Origin: Sphingomonas gellani
Lineage (GTDB): Bacteria > Pseudomonadota > Alphaproteobacteria > Sphingomonadales > Sphingomonadaceae
NCBI RefSeq assembly: GCF_900110035.1
Contig: NZ_FOCF01000012.1
Span: forward strand, 1 to 64,000
Length of the DNA stretch: 64,000 nucleotides
Reading direction: 5' to 3'
Positions 33,768 through 42,430 of the stretch are shown one piece after another (position 1 is the first letter of the stretch; each line of letters starts with the position of its first letter). The notes under the pieces are model-generated. The model was not told the origin of the DNA. It searched no databases and saw only the letters and a program-made list of their open reading frames with translations. Made by a program: the position numbers and the translations under genes.

Positions 33768-34784
33768 ATGGTAGCCCAGACCAGTAACGGCGTTGGTCGC
33801 CGACATGTCGCCGCAAGCATCACACCCGCCATCATCGTCGCGCTTGCTGGAATGGCGGTACGGACGCCGTTGACGAATGCCTATCCGTTTGCAGCGCTAT
33901 TGCTGTTCCTGTGGGTGGTCGCGGACACGCTGATGCTGTCGTTGATCGCCCGATCAGAAGGAAAGCCGCCATGGAGCGCCGTGCTGGGCGTGCTGGCCGG
34001 CGCCAGCTTCACCGTTTGGCTTGGTTCGCCATCGGCGATGCGGGAAGCGCTATTGGAGACTCCAGCGCTGGTAGTGACGATGGCGGCCGTCGTTCTGGGT
34101 CATGTCGCCTGGGCCACGTCCCGAGCGCGCCAGGCGGTGGGCAAGAAAGGCATCGACCAGAAGCAGCGATGGGTGTCGGCCGCATCCGAGATATTCCCGC
34201 CGGCCCTGGTCCGCTTGGCCGTGGCGGAGATGACGGTGATCCACATGGCGCTGTTTCGCTGGGGCGGACCGGCAGACGTGCCGGCCAACGCCCGCGCTTT
34301 CGCCTACCACAGGCACCTGACGCCGATGTGCGCGACGCTGCTGATCCTGTCGGCGATCGAGATCGCCGTTTACCATCTGCTGGTCGGACACTGGAGCCGC
34401 ACCGCCACGCTGGTCATGTTCGTCCTGAGCGACGTGGGGTTCGTATATCTGGTCGGCCTCATCAAGTCGTTCAGGTTCAGGCCGGTGCTGTTGACACCCG
34501 AGGGTGTGCGCGTGCGGGCCGGCTTCCTGATCGACCAGCTCGTGCCGCTCGATGCGATCGTTGCCATAGAAGGCGGCTTCACTGGCGAGGAGGTACGCGA
34601 TCCCGCGACCCTCAATGCGGCGCTGCTTGCCTGGCCCAACATTATGCTGCGGTTGGATCGCCCTGTGCCTCGTCGCTCACTTCTGAAAAGGCGAGAGCCC
34701 TTCGTTCGTGTTGCGTTCCGCCTGGATGATCCGGAGCCTTTCACCCGTCTCCTTGCCTGGCGGCTAGATCACCGCTCAAGCTAA
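33768..34784 (+). CDS. Polytopic membrane protein of unknown function
   Basis: A protein of 338 residues with about seven hydrophobic helices in the first 250 residues (for example LLLFLWVVADTLMLSLIA, TLLILSAIEIAVYHLLVG and MFVLSDVGFVYLVGLIKSF). A soluble C-terminal part follows (PVLLTPEGVRVRAGFLIDQL), similar to PH-like domains in membrane proteins. I know this layout only from uncharacterised sphingomonad proteins. It is monocistronic. Confidence 0.8.
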   Translation: MVAQTSNGVGRRHVAASITPAIIVALAGMAVRTPLTNAYPFAALLLFLWVVADTLMLSLIARSEGKPPWSAVLGVLAGASFTVWLGSPSAMREALLETPALVVTMAAVVLGHVAWATSRARQAVGKKGIDQKQRWVSAASEIFPPALVRLAVAEMTVIHMALFRWGGPADVPANARAFAYHRHLTPMCATLLILSAIEIAVYHLLVGHWSRTATLVMFVLSDVGFVYLVGLIKSFRFRPVLLTPEGVRVRAGFLIDQLVPLDAIVAIEGGFTGEEVRDPATLNAALLAWPNIMLRLDRPVPRRSLLKRREPFVRVAFRLDDPEPFTRLLAWRLDHRSS

Positions 34785-34882
34785 TCAGCCTTTTCGCGAA
34801 CGGCACGCGAAACGGGCGAGGCTCGCCTTGTTCGGTCCCTTGATCGGCGTCATGCTGATCCGTCTTTGAGAAGGGGGAGTGG

Positions 34883-35425
34883 ATGTCTACGGTCAACTAC
34901 CGCCCGGCAACGGCTAGAGATGCGTCGTTACTCGGCGCGCTGCACGTCACGTCATGGCATGAAACCTATTCCGGGTTGCTTCCTCAAGACATGCTGGACG
35001 GTTTGTCGGCTGAAAGCCGGACTGCGATGTGGGCTACGGTTCTCGACGCCCCCACCAACTCGAATGGAACACGGGTGTATGTAGCGGAAGGCGCGGCCGG
35101 GATCGTGGGTTTCGGGGCATGTGGCGGCCAACGAGACGATGTGATGCGCGAGAGTGGCTTCACCGGTGAGATCGGCGCGATTTATATCCTTCGCTCGCAA
35201 CAAGGTGCTGGCGTGGGGCGAGCGCTCATGAGCCTGATAGCGCGCGATCTAGTGGAGCGGCCGATACCAAGCGCTAGCCTTTGGGTGCTGCGCGAAAATG
35301 TGAGAGCACGGGGCTTCTATGACGGCTTGGGGGGCGCGATCATCACTGAGAAGGAAGTCGCGGAAGGCGATACGACCTTGCACGAGGTGGCATATGGTTG
35401 GCCGGACCTCGCGCACCTGATCTGA
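34883..35425 (+). CDS. GNAT family N-acetyltransferase
   Basis: A protein of 180 residues. Motif A is AIYILRSQQGAGVGRALMSL (Q-x-x-G-x-G), followed by ASLWVLRENVRARGFYDGLG. The N-terminal YRPATARDASLLGALHVTSW, then HETYSGLLPQDML, is typical of the group acting on small amines or protein N-termini. AAGGGGGAG lies eight bases upstream. A hairpin with TGTTT follows the stop. Confidence 0.9.
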   Translation: MSTVNYRPATARDASLLGALHVTSWHETYSGLLPQDMLDGLSAESRTAMWATVLDAPTNSNGTRVYVAEGAAGIVGFGACGGQRDDVMRESGFTGEIGAIYILRSQQGAGVGRALMSLIARDLVERPIPSASLWVLRENVRARGFYDGLGGAIITEKEVAEGDTTLHEVAYGWPDLAHLI

Positions 35426-35433
35426 CCGAAGGG

Positions 35434-35455
35434 CCATCCCATTAGGATGGTGTTT
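35434..35455 (+). terminator. Terminator-like hairpin after the GNAT gene
   Basis: CCATCC-CATTA-GGATGG (35434-35450) is followed by TGTTT and lies between convergent genes. The stem is short, so the call is moderate. Confidence 0.45.
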
Positions 35456-35496
35456 CGAGAAGCTCGTTCGACGATCCCGTAAGACCGTGCCTCCAC

Positions 35497-36504
35497 TCAG
35501 TAACGAGAGAAGCGGGCTCGATGGGTTGCCGGATTGGTGCCGAGCTGGCGCTGGAACGCACGACGCAGCTTCTGCTCATCGCCATAGCCAGATTGAACGG
35601 CGATGCTCTTCAAGGGAAGGCCGGTTTCTTCGAGAGCCCGGCACGCAGCCTCTAACCGCATCCGCTCGACCGTCTTGGCGGGCGTACAGCCGACTTTCGC
35701 CGCGTAGCTGCGGGCGAACGTGCGCGGCGCCATGCCCGCGCGTGCCGCCAGGCGGGGGACGGTCAGGTCCGATCCGAGGTTCGCGGCCATCCAGGCGTGG
35801 AGCTCGACGAAGCCGTGATCCCTCGTCTGGGCGGCAAGCGGAACACTGAACTGCGACTGCCCTCCCGCTCGCTTCATGAAAACGACCATCTGTCGTGCCG
35901 CATCGATCGCGATGCGGGGGCCGTAATCCTCCTCGATCAGCGCCAGCGTGAGGTCGATGCCGGAGCTGACGCCTGCGGACGTCCATAGCGTGTCGTCGCG
36001 AACGAAGATGCTGTCGGCATCGACCTCCAACGCGGGGTGCCGGGCCTTCAGCTTGTCGAGCCATGCCCAATGCGTTGCCACCCTGCGCCCATCGAGCTGG
36101 CCCGCAGCCGCGAGCAGGAAGGCACCCGTACACACCGAACAGAGTCTCCGCACCGAGCCGGCTCGCGCGACGATGAAGTCCCGCAAGGCTGGTTCAACCT
36201 CATACTCCTCGCCCCAGCAGCCACCCGGCGCGATGAGCGTGTCGATCGGCACGTCGGCGAGCGCCGACACCGGGACCGTGACGAGGGGGAGGCCCGAGCT
36301 GGTGACGACAGTGCCACCGCTGCCAGAGGCCACGATCGTCTCGTATTTTGCGGGATCGCCGGTCCGGACACTGCGGTTGGCAGTGGTGAGCGCCTGCAAC
36401 GGTCCTGCGAGGTCGAGCAGGTTCATCCCATCATAGGCGAGCAGCACGACGCGCACGGGCCGTTTTGCCGGTCCTGCCGGCCTGTCGATTGCTCCATCAG
36501 CCAT
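35497..36504 (-). CDS. GlxA family transcriptional regulator (DJ-1/PfpI domain plus AraC HTH)
   Basis: A protein of 335 residues. The DJ-1/PfpI domain (VRVVLLAYDGMNLLDLAGPL, then RRLCSVCTGAFLLAAAGQLD with the nucleophile-elbow Cys) spans residues about 15-185. Two AraC helix-turn-helices follow (LTVPRLAARAGMAPRTFARS and LPLKSIAVQSGYGDEQKLRR). The chosen start at 36504 overlaps the upstream DJ-1 lipoprotein stop by eight bases (AATGGCTGA); 36540 is possible. The two genes form an operon and may share a ligand type. Confidence 0.88.
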   Translation of the reverse strand: MADGAIDRPAGPAKRPVRVVLLAYDGMNLLDLAGPLQALTTANRSVRTGDPAKYETIVASGSGGTVVTSSGLPLVTVPVSALADVPIDTLIAPGGCWGEEYEVEPALRDFIVARAGSVRRLCSVCTGAFLLAAAGQLDGRRVATHWAWLDKLKARHPALEVDADSIFVRDDTLWTSAGVSSGIDLTLALIEEDYGPRIAIDAARQMVVFMKRAGGQSQFSVPLAAQTRDHGFVELHAWMAANLGSDLTVPRLAARAGMAPRTFARSYAAKVGCTPAKTVERMRLEAACRALEETGLPLKSIAVQSGYGDEQKLRRAFQRQLGTNPATHRARFSRY

Positions 36505-37648
36505 TGAAGCCGGGGTACTCGAAGTCGAGCGCGACACCATAGGCCGTCTGCCGGCCGTAAGACCGTGCGATGTCCGTCAGCACGCGGTCGAGCGCCAAAC
36601 CGGGTCTGCCGGTGGGAACCGCCACCTGGCGGTCGAGGGATCGTGCGTCGGTACGCTCAGGAAGTACGCGCAGCCCGTGCAGAGTCTCGACCGGTTCCTG
36701 ATTGGTACCGAGCGCATAGGCGTGGGCGCGATTGCTCCGCGTGTAGGCGTCTGCCGTAAGTGCCAGGGCGACCTCGTCCACGCCCGCGTCGACCGGAATG
36801 CCCAAGGCTTGAGGCTTGTGGAACCAGCCGTTGAGATACTGGGTGGTGGCGAACGCGGACAGGTTGCGGCCGAGCTTGGGATGAAAGCGCCGGCTGTCAT
36901 GGTTCGGGCTCCAATCGGGCGTGCCGATCTCGGCCGCGACCGTGGCGGCGCGTTCACGCCCGGCGATCGCCTCCACCAGTGCAAGCGAGGTCGGGATGGC
37001 GGCGCTGATCCCGGCGCTGGAGACGATGGTCCCGTCGGCGACATAGCGTCGATCATCGACCCAACGGATGTTGGGGTAGTGCTTGCGACGGTAGCCCGCC
37101 GTCGCCCAGTGCGCCGTGGCGCGGTGTCCGTCCATCATACCGCTGCCGGCGACCACCAGCGCGCCGTCGCAGATGCTGACTAGCGTACTTCCTTTCGCCG
37201 CCTGCTCCCTGATCCAGGCGAGCAAGGCAGGATCATCGCGCCGAACCACTGCCGGCACCACCACATAGTCGGCACCCTCGGGATAGCGTGCATCGAAATC
37301 GGCGACCGAGCCCTGCGGCTGGAGACGCAGCGCGGGCCGCATCGTCATCGGCCCTGCCTTAGTCGCGATAGGCACGACCTCGCCGACGTCGGCCTGGCGC
37401 AGGATACCATAAGGAATGACATAGTCGGTCAGCTCGGTGCCGCTGTTCTCCCCGACGATTGCTATGACCGGCCGCGTTCTGCCGAAGCGGGCATGGTAGG
37501 GCGTGATGCGTTCGTCGCCCGCTTTTGCAGCGATGCTCTGCTGTTGCGGCGCGGCAGACGTGCGACCGGTAGCGACCGAGCCGCAACCGACGATGAGGCT
37601 CGCTGCGGAAAGCATAATGATGCGGGCACGGGCGCTGCGAAGGGTCAT
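36497..37648 (-). CDS. DJ-1/PfpI family putative lipoprotein
   Basis: A protein of 383 residues. The N-terminus is a lipoprotein signal (MLSAASLIVGCGS, Cys at about 22). The DJ-1/PfpI-like domain contains YVIPYGILRQADVGEVVPIA and LVSICDGALVVAGSGMMDGH with the elbow Cys, then TAHWATAGYRRKHYPNIRWV. A second, unknown module occupies residues about 250-380. A DJ-1 domain on the outer side of the membrane coupled to a GlxA regulator with the same fold suggests a sensing or processing pair. Confidence 0.82.
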   Translation of the reverse strand: MTLRSARARIIMLSAASLIVGCGSVATGRTSAAPQQQSIAAKAGDERITPYHARFGRTRPVIAIVGENSGTELTDYVIPYGILRQADVGEVVPIATKAGPMTMRPALRLQPQGSVADFDARYPEGADYVVVPAVVRRDDPALLAWIREQAAKGSTLVSICDGALVVAGSGMMDGHRATAHWATAGYRRKHYPNIRWVDDRRYVADGTIVSSAGISAAIPTSLALVEAIAGRERAATVAAEIGTPDWSPNHDSRRFHPKLGRNLSAFATTQYLNGWFHKPQALGIPVDAGVDEVALALTADAYTRSNRAHAYALGTNQEPVETLHGLRVLPERTDARSLDRQVAVPTGRPGLALDRVLTDIARSYGRQTAYGVALDFEYPGFNG

Positions 37649-38127
37649 GGTGGAAAGTTCCGAACGAGAGTTGCCACTCGCTTCTCGATCGAAACCCGCT
37701 CAGCTCAAATGCCGGCCTTCTATCATTCTCTGCCATTACAGTGTTTCCCAGAAACGAACCAACGGCGGGAAAGCGGCGTCGCGGGCGGTGCTGGCTACCG
37801 TCTGAGAGTGCCGCTTTCCCGAAATCCGTTCCCGATTGCGTTTTCCCGAAACAGGCGAATGGAGATGAAGAAAGGGGAAAGTCGCAGCCGCCTTAGATGA
37901 GGGTCTCCCAGACCCACGCGAGCGCCGGCTGCGACCCGCAGTCGGCCATTCAACGCAGCCAGACCGCTTCCCAGAAGCGGACGCCCGTTCATCGCGCACG
38001 GAAACAACCTCGCGCTAGTCGCGGCAGGCGAGCTGAAAGGCGTGGGTCGCCCAACGCGGTTGCAGCTTGATGCATTGTCGGTAGTTAGCACGCGCAATCG
38101 ATCAGCAGGGATAAGACGGCAAACAGG
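37649..38127. other. Gene-free stretch with repeat-like sequence
   Basis: 479 bp without a credible gene. It holds several TTTCCC(A/G)A boxes (37743, 37812, 37846), TTCCCGATTGCG resembling the dispersed repeat core, and CGCTTCCCAGAAGCGG near 37966, a perfect short dyad. These look like degenerate intergenic repeats. The promoter of the DUF1176 gene should lie in the last 100 bp. Confidence 0.5.
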
Positions 38128-39183
38128 ATGGTGTCAGAAGTGACTAGCGCCGTGCTGCTCGCTTTCGGGATGACCGCAGGTCTCAGCGGATCACTGAGCG
38201 TCGAGCCTATCCAGTCTTATGACAGCTATCAAAGCTGGTTCGTTGCATGTGACAATACGCTAACATGTGTCGCCAAAGGGTTCGATGATGGAAGTGGTGG
38301 CGCGGAGATCCGGATTGAGCGCCATGCCGGCGCAGATGGCGAGCTTGTGGCGTCGATCAGCAGCAACGAGCGGTTTACGCCATCGGATATCAGGATCGAC
38401 GGTAAGCCGGCCGGATTGGGAGGAGCGGCTTGGGAATACACCAGTTCGTCGGACGGAAGTTCGATCACCAGCAGCGATTTCACCGCAATCCGCGCATTGA
38501 TACGGAAATTGCGCAACGCGACGCACGTGACGATGGGTAGTGAAGAGGCTATACCCCTGGCCGGGTTCAGCGCGGCGATGCTGCGCCTCGAAGATCGCCA
38601 GGGCAGGATCGATGGCGTCACCGCGCTGCTCAAATCCGGCTCTCGACCGGCGTCGTCTGTTCCAGCCGCCCCGCCGCTGCCGCACATTCCCAGCCATCCA
38701 ATCAACGCGCGCTTCAGGCCAGGTGAGGAGACGAAGCTTATCGCGCTTGTTCGTGCCGATCAGAAGGCATTGTTCGCCAAAGAGGAATGCCAGGACACAC
38801 AGCAGACACCTGAAGCATTCGCGCTTGATCAGGCTCAGGCGCTTGTTCTGGTCCCCTGCATCATGGGCGCCTACCAGGGATCATCGCTTGCCTTTATCGC
38901 ACGACGGGGCAGCGGCCGAGCCCAGCGGCTGATCGCGCCCATGCCCTATCTCGGCAACGATCGAGATCGCGCCAATGCCGACTATTTCACCGAAGGCAGC
39001 TTCGATCCCGCGACCGGCACATTGAGCATGGCTGCAAAAGGACGGGGGCTTGCAGATTGTGGTGTCGCCGCGAGCTGGATTTGGAACGGTAAGGCGTTCA
39101 ACTTGTCGGCGATGTCACTCCAACAAACATGTGGCGGGAGTGAACCAGGCGATTGGCCAGTGCTTTTCAGGTCCACGCAATAA
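38128..39183 (+). CDS. Exported DUF1176 family protein
   Basis: A protein of 351 residues with a short hydrophobic N-terminus (VTSAVLLAFGMTAGLSGSLS). YQSWFVACDNTLTCVAKGFD is the DUF1176 signature near the N-terminus, and the C-terminal DCGVAASWIWNGKAFNLSAM segment, then SLQQTCGG, is characteristic. It is probably periplasmic, with paired cysteines. The function of the family is unknown. It is first in a cluster of exported proteins up to 44435. Confidence 0.85.
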   Translation: MVSEVTSAVLLAFGMTAGLSGSLSVEPIQSYDSYQSWFVACDNTLTCVAKGFDDGSGGAEIRIERHAGADGELVASISSNERFTPSDIRIDGKPAGLGGAAWEYTSSSDGSSITSSDFTAIRALIRKLRNATHVTMGSEEAIPLAGFSAAMLRLEDRQGRIDGVTALLKSGSRPASSVPAAPPLPHIPSHPINARFRPGEETKLIALVRADQKALFAKEECQDTQQTPEAFALDQAQALVLVPCIMGAYQGSSLAFIARRGSGRAQRLIAPMPYLGNDRDRANADYFTEGSFDPATGTLSMAAKGRGLADCGVAASWIWNGKAFNLSAMSLQQTCGGSEPGDWPVLFRSTQ

Positions 39184-39303
39184 TGTGAGCGGAAAAAAAA
39201 GCCGGACCAAGCTCCGCCGTTCAGAGGAACTCGACCGCTTCCGAGTATCAGCGTTTGGCTCGGGCTCTGACGTCGGCTCGGACTGGCTGCTATCGGACGT
39301 CCC

Positions 39304-39894
39304 TCAATTGCCGCGATCGAGCAGCTCGAACTGATCGTTGCTGTCGACTGACCAAGTGGCGGCCTCCGGTCGGCGATACTCGCATCCGATCAACAGCTTT
39401 CCAGCCAGCCGCCCTTCCGGAGCTGCATAGGCAACCAAGTGCCGCGTCTCGGTCAGTTCACGTTCGTCGGGAATGTAGTCATTGCCGCTGGGCGTGATGC
39501 CCTGCGCGCGTTCAACGGCAGCCCGATCGGCGATTGGCAGTAGCGCCAACACCCGCCCGGGCTGGAGCACGATTGAGGTTGTCTGCCGGCCAAACGCCAA
39601 AACCGGGGCCGTGAGGGCGAACAGGTTGTACGTCGGAGCGCCGTGATATTCGCTGGCGCGGGCGAAAGCAGCGGGATCGGCCTTTGCGAGGGCAGCGGGA
39701 ACACCCGCCAGTTCGCCATCCGTCAGCTTGCAGGCAAGCGCTCGGTGCAACAGCGCCTCGGCGCCGGCCGCGCGCGCTGGAAGCGTGGTCAACATCGAGA
39801 CGACAAGCGAGGCGAGGACGCACAGCTGGCGGGCGCCCCACAGGGCCTTGACGTCCCCGCCGTCACCGGTCCGACCACTTCGTCCTGAAATCAT
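39304..39894 (-). CDS. Exported protein of unknown function
   Basis: A protein of 196 residues with an extended signal peptide (LCVLASLVVSMLTTLPARAA). The mature part has two Cys (HRALACKLTDGELAG and KLLIGCEYRRPE) about 110 residues apart, likely forming a disulfide. AAGGGG precedes ATG 39894. No family is recognised; the general layout (small, two Cys, charged C-terminal strand) recurs in the gene at 43475. Confidence 0.65.
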   Translation of the reverse strand: MISGRSGRTGDGGDVKALWGARQLCVLASLVVSMLTTLPARAAGAEALLHRALACKLTDGELAGVPAALAKADPAAFARASEYHGAPTYNLFALTAPVLAFGRQTTSIVLQPGRVLALLPIADRAAVERAQGITPSGNDYIPDERELTETRHLVAYAAPEGRLAGKLLIGCEYRRPEAATWSVDSNDQFELLDRGN

Positions 39895-40255
39895 GGCGTA
39901 CACCCCTTGTGATTGACCTTGTCGGCCTAGAGAAGCTGCCGGCTGCGAAACGTCGTCAGCCCTCCAGCCGCCGCAGCAACGCGTAGGTATGCCACACATG
40001 ATCGTTGGGAATAGGTTAGGTCGACGCGCAATGCGCGATTGCCCGGGGCATTGTCATTCCCGACGTTTAATCCTTACTCACTGAATTTGGCCGGTTCGAG
40101 TGCTCCGAACTCGAACCAAGGCGGGTTCGCCTTTAAAGCCCCATAGCGCGAGCCTTTGCCGTGAACGCATCGCGCGCGAGAGAGTTGGTGTGCTTCGGAG
40201 AGCGGCGGCCGTTTCCGCGGCACACAAGAACACGATCCCGCGTCAGGAGGCCATA
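39895..40255. other. Divergent intergenic region, nothing recognised
   Basis: 361 bp between divergent exported-protein genes. A short dyad GCGCAATGCGC is at about 40026-40036. Long frames here lack codon bias and ribosome binding sites. Promoters for both genes are expected but not identifiable. Confidence 0.4.
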
Positions 40256-40699
40256 ATGTTGTTGATCCGCGTGGCGCTCTTCGCCGTTCTTCTCGGCTTC
40301 GGTAATTTCGCGGCGGCATCCGTTCACTCGGCGCCAGTCGATCGCGCAATCAGCCCGCTCCTCGCGCTGAGCAACAGCGACGAGGAGTCTACGACGGAGA
40401 CCGGCTGCACCTCGACCTTTTATGTCGGCAGGCGCGACTACCTCCAGCTTGTTGGCACCGAAGTGATGCTTCGCGACATGCATGGGCTTCACGCCTGCCG
40501 GCTTACCAAAGCGGGTACCCAGGCGCTCGAGACCGGGAAGGCCAATGTCGCGTGTTCACAATACCGCCTGCAAGTCCGGACAGTCGGCCAGGCGACGACA
40601 AACGCCGCATCGGACAGCAGCAGCACGAACGCGGTCCTCACGATCGATCGCCGCGGCGTGGTGGCAACAATGCGCGGGCGTTGGGGCGTGGCCTGCTGA
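40256..40699 (+). CDS. Small exported protein of unknown function
   Basis: A protein of 147 residues with the signal peptide MLLIRVALFAVLLGFGNFAAAS. The start is fixed by AGGAGG eight bases upstream. The mature part has four Cys and a strand pattern (STFYVGRRDYLQLVGTEVML) but no recognised family. A hairpin TGCCATCC-TCCT-GGATGGCA (40709-40728) lies between it and the convergent neighbour. Confidence 0.65.
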   Translation: MLLIRVALFAVLLGFGNFAAASVHSAPVDRAISPLLALSNSDEESTTETGCTSTFYVGRRDYLQLVGTEVMLRDMHGLHACRLTKAGTQALETGKANVACSQYRLQVRTVGQATTNAASDSSSTNAVLTIDRRGVVATMRGRWGVAC

Positions 40700-40708
40700 G
40701 CCGGTCGT

Positions 40709-40728
40709 GCCATCCTCCTGGATGGCAT
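40709..40728. terminator. Hairpin between convergent genes
   Basis: A perfect 8-bp stem TGCCATCC / GGATGGCA with a TCCT loop lies nine bases after one stop and four before the other, a plausible shared terminator. Confidence 0.45.
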
Positions 40729-40731
40729 CAG

Positions 40732-41445
40732 TTACGGATGCCGCTCGTACCGACCGCGCACCGCACCGTTCAGCAGCAGCGCACCATGATCAAGTCGCAG
40801 CCGCAGCTGCCGAAAGGCCTTTTGCCCGTCACCGCCCGATCGGGCGTCCAGCAGGACGGCGTCGCCATCGATCCGCCATTTGCCCTGTGCCTCCTGATCG
40901 ACCGCGCCGTAGCTCATGAGCCAGGCAAAGCTTCCATCCGGGCGGAGCAGCAGCTCCGATCCCGTCTCCATCACGCCCGACAGGTAATAATGACCAGCCA
41001 GTCCGCGCCGCGCGCTGGCCTCTGCTTCGGTGACCGTAAGGTCATAGCTTGCGGTGCACTGAAGCTTGCGCATGTCCTGCGGCGACAAGTACAAGTATGA
41101 CGTAAACGCATCACCCTCCCCGACATCTTTGTGCACGTAGAGTCGGCCGCCGCCCAGCTCGAACGTCATGAACTTGTCATCGGTTCTCACGTCCGTGATC
41201 GCGCCCTGATCCGTCGGCGCCCGATACGTCATCGCGGCCAAATCGAAGCTATAGCTTTGCCCGACATCGCCCTTGGCGGATTGGCAGATCTTCCCCTCCC
41301 CGCAAGCGCGCGCTTCGACCACCCTGCATTCCAAATCGATCAGTGAAGGTGACGCGGTGGACACTCCGGCACATGCTAGCGATCCGGTGGCCGCAATCAC
41401 TGATAGAAGCCGTTTTGCCACCCTCCACCCTCTCCACCAAACCAT
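40732..41445 (-). CDS. Exported protein of unknown function
   Basis: A protein of 237 residues. The signal peptide is VAKRLLSVIAATGSLACAGV, then STAS. The mature protein is beta-rich with CRVVEARACGEG near the N-terminus and a lipocalin-like second half (LAGHYYLSGVMETGSELLLR, then GKWRIDGDAVLLD). The second half resembles beta-barrel domains that evaluate a small ligand, but this is only a fold impression. The start could be at 41445 or 41463. Confidence 0.6.
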   Translation of the reverse strand: MVWWRGWRVAKRLLSVIAATGSLACAGVSTASPSLIDLECRVVEARACGEGKICQSAKGDVGQSYSFDLAAMTYRAPTDQGAITDVRTDDKFMTFELGGGRLYVHKDVGEGDAFTSYLYLSPQDMRKLQCTASYDLTVTEAEASARRGLAGHYYLSGVMETGSELLLRPDGSFAWLMSYGAVDQEAQGKWRIDGDAVLLDARSGGDGQKAFRQLRLRLDHGALLLNGAVRGRYERHP

Positions 41446-41546
41446 CAAACTGCCGCACGGCATGGACCAAATCCTGTGTAGAGGTAAGGAATGCGGCTGA
41501 AGTTGCGCAAGCAGGTGGCCTTGCGCTCAAGCCGCACGAGCTTGTC

Positions 41547-42338
41547 TCAGCACCACAATGCATCCCGTTCGAGATGCGGCCGCACACATCCGCCATCGGG
41601 CAGCGGCAGGGGTTGCCCCTGTCGCCAAAGGCCGAGCCGCTGCTGGATGTTCGGCATCTCGGAATCGATCACCGCCAGTCGATTGCCGTCGCCATAGGTC
41701 GTCGCGCTACGGTAGCGTAGCACCTGCGTATAGCGTCCTGGCGCTACGAAGCGGTTCACTGTTACCCAGAAGGCAAACGGTGCGTCGCGGGTCGGCTCCG
41801 CCGAGATGACCGCACCCCGAAGGATGCCCTTGACGACGTAGCGGACTTCCTGGTTGTTGTTCCTGCCGGTGACATGCGCATACACGCGCGAAACACGATC
41901 CTTTGCACGATCATAGCCGAACAGCAGCGTTGCGGATCGCTGGTCGCCGTTCATGGCGGGTAGGCTGGCGACCTGCACGAGCAGCAGCGTCGCCGCGTCG
42001 CTCGGATGTACCAGCAACGCTTTGTCGAGGAAGTGCGGCTCAGAAAACAGGTCCGGGCCGGTTCCCATGACCAGGCTGTCGTTGAGCCCCGCAAGACAGG
42101 AGCGGGCCTGGTCGTTGCTGATGCACATCGCAATTCTGCCGTCCTGCGGTTCACCGGACAGCCCCTCCACCTCAGGCCCCTGCGTGGCCGTGAACCGCCA
42201 TGGCGAGCGGGCTGAAAAAGGCCGGGACAGATCGATGACCGCTATGGTTCGAACCGGTGCCGCCGCAGTGATCGTGACGGGCACGGCCAGTGCAGTGAGG
42301 TTCAGCGCCGACAGTCCAAGGCGCAACATCGCTGTCAT
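41547..42338 (-). CDS. Exported protein of unknown function
   Basis: A protein of 263 residues with a signal peptide (MLRLGLSALNLTALAVPVTI, then TAAAP). The mature part starts PFSARSPWRFTATQGPEVEG and has four Cys in two close pairs (IAMCISNDQARSCLAG and GGCVRPHLERDALWC). No family is recognised. It is divergent from the DUF4424 gene with 92 bp between the starts. Confidence 0.65.
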   Translation of the reverse strand: MTAMLRLGLSALNLTALAVPVTITAAAPVRTIAVIDLSRPFSARSPWRFTATQGPEVEGLSGEPQDGRIAMCISNDQARSCLAGLNDSLVMGTGPDLFSEPHFLDKALLVHPSDAATLLLVQVASLPAMNGDQRSATLLFGYDRAKDRVSRVYAHVTGRNNNQEVRYVVKGILRGAVISAEPTRDAPFAFWVTVNRFVAPGRYTQVLRYRSATTYGDGNRLAVIDSEMPNIQQRLGLWRQGQPLPLPDGGCVRPHLERDALWC

Positions 42339-42430
42339 CTACGTCCCTCTTGATTGTTGCAGAGGCTCCAGACGGATCAGGCCTCGTGGAAAAGGTTGCG
42401 ATCTGTCCGTCCTGCATGGATGAAAGAGTG

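Noticed and set aside
37736..37999. 87-residue minus-strand frame
   Set aside because: It consists of repeat-like intergenic boxes (TTTCCCGAAA type) and has no coding bias.
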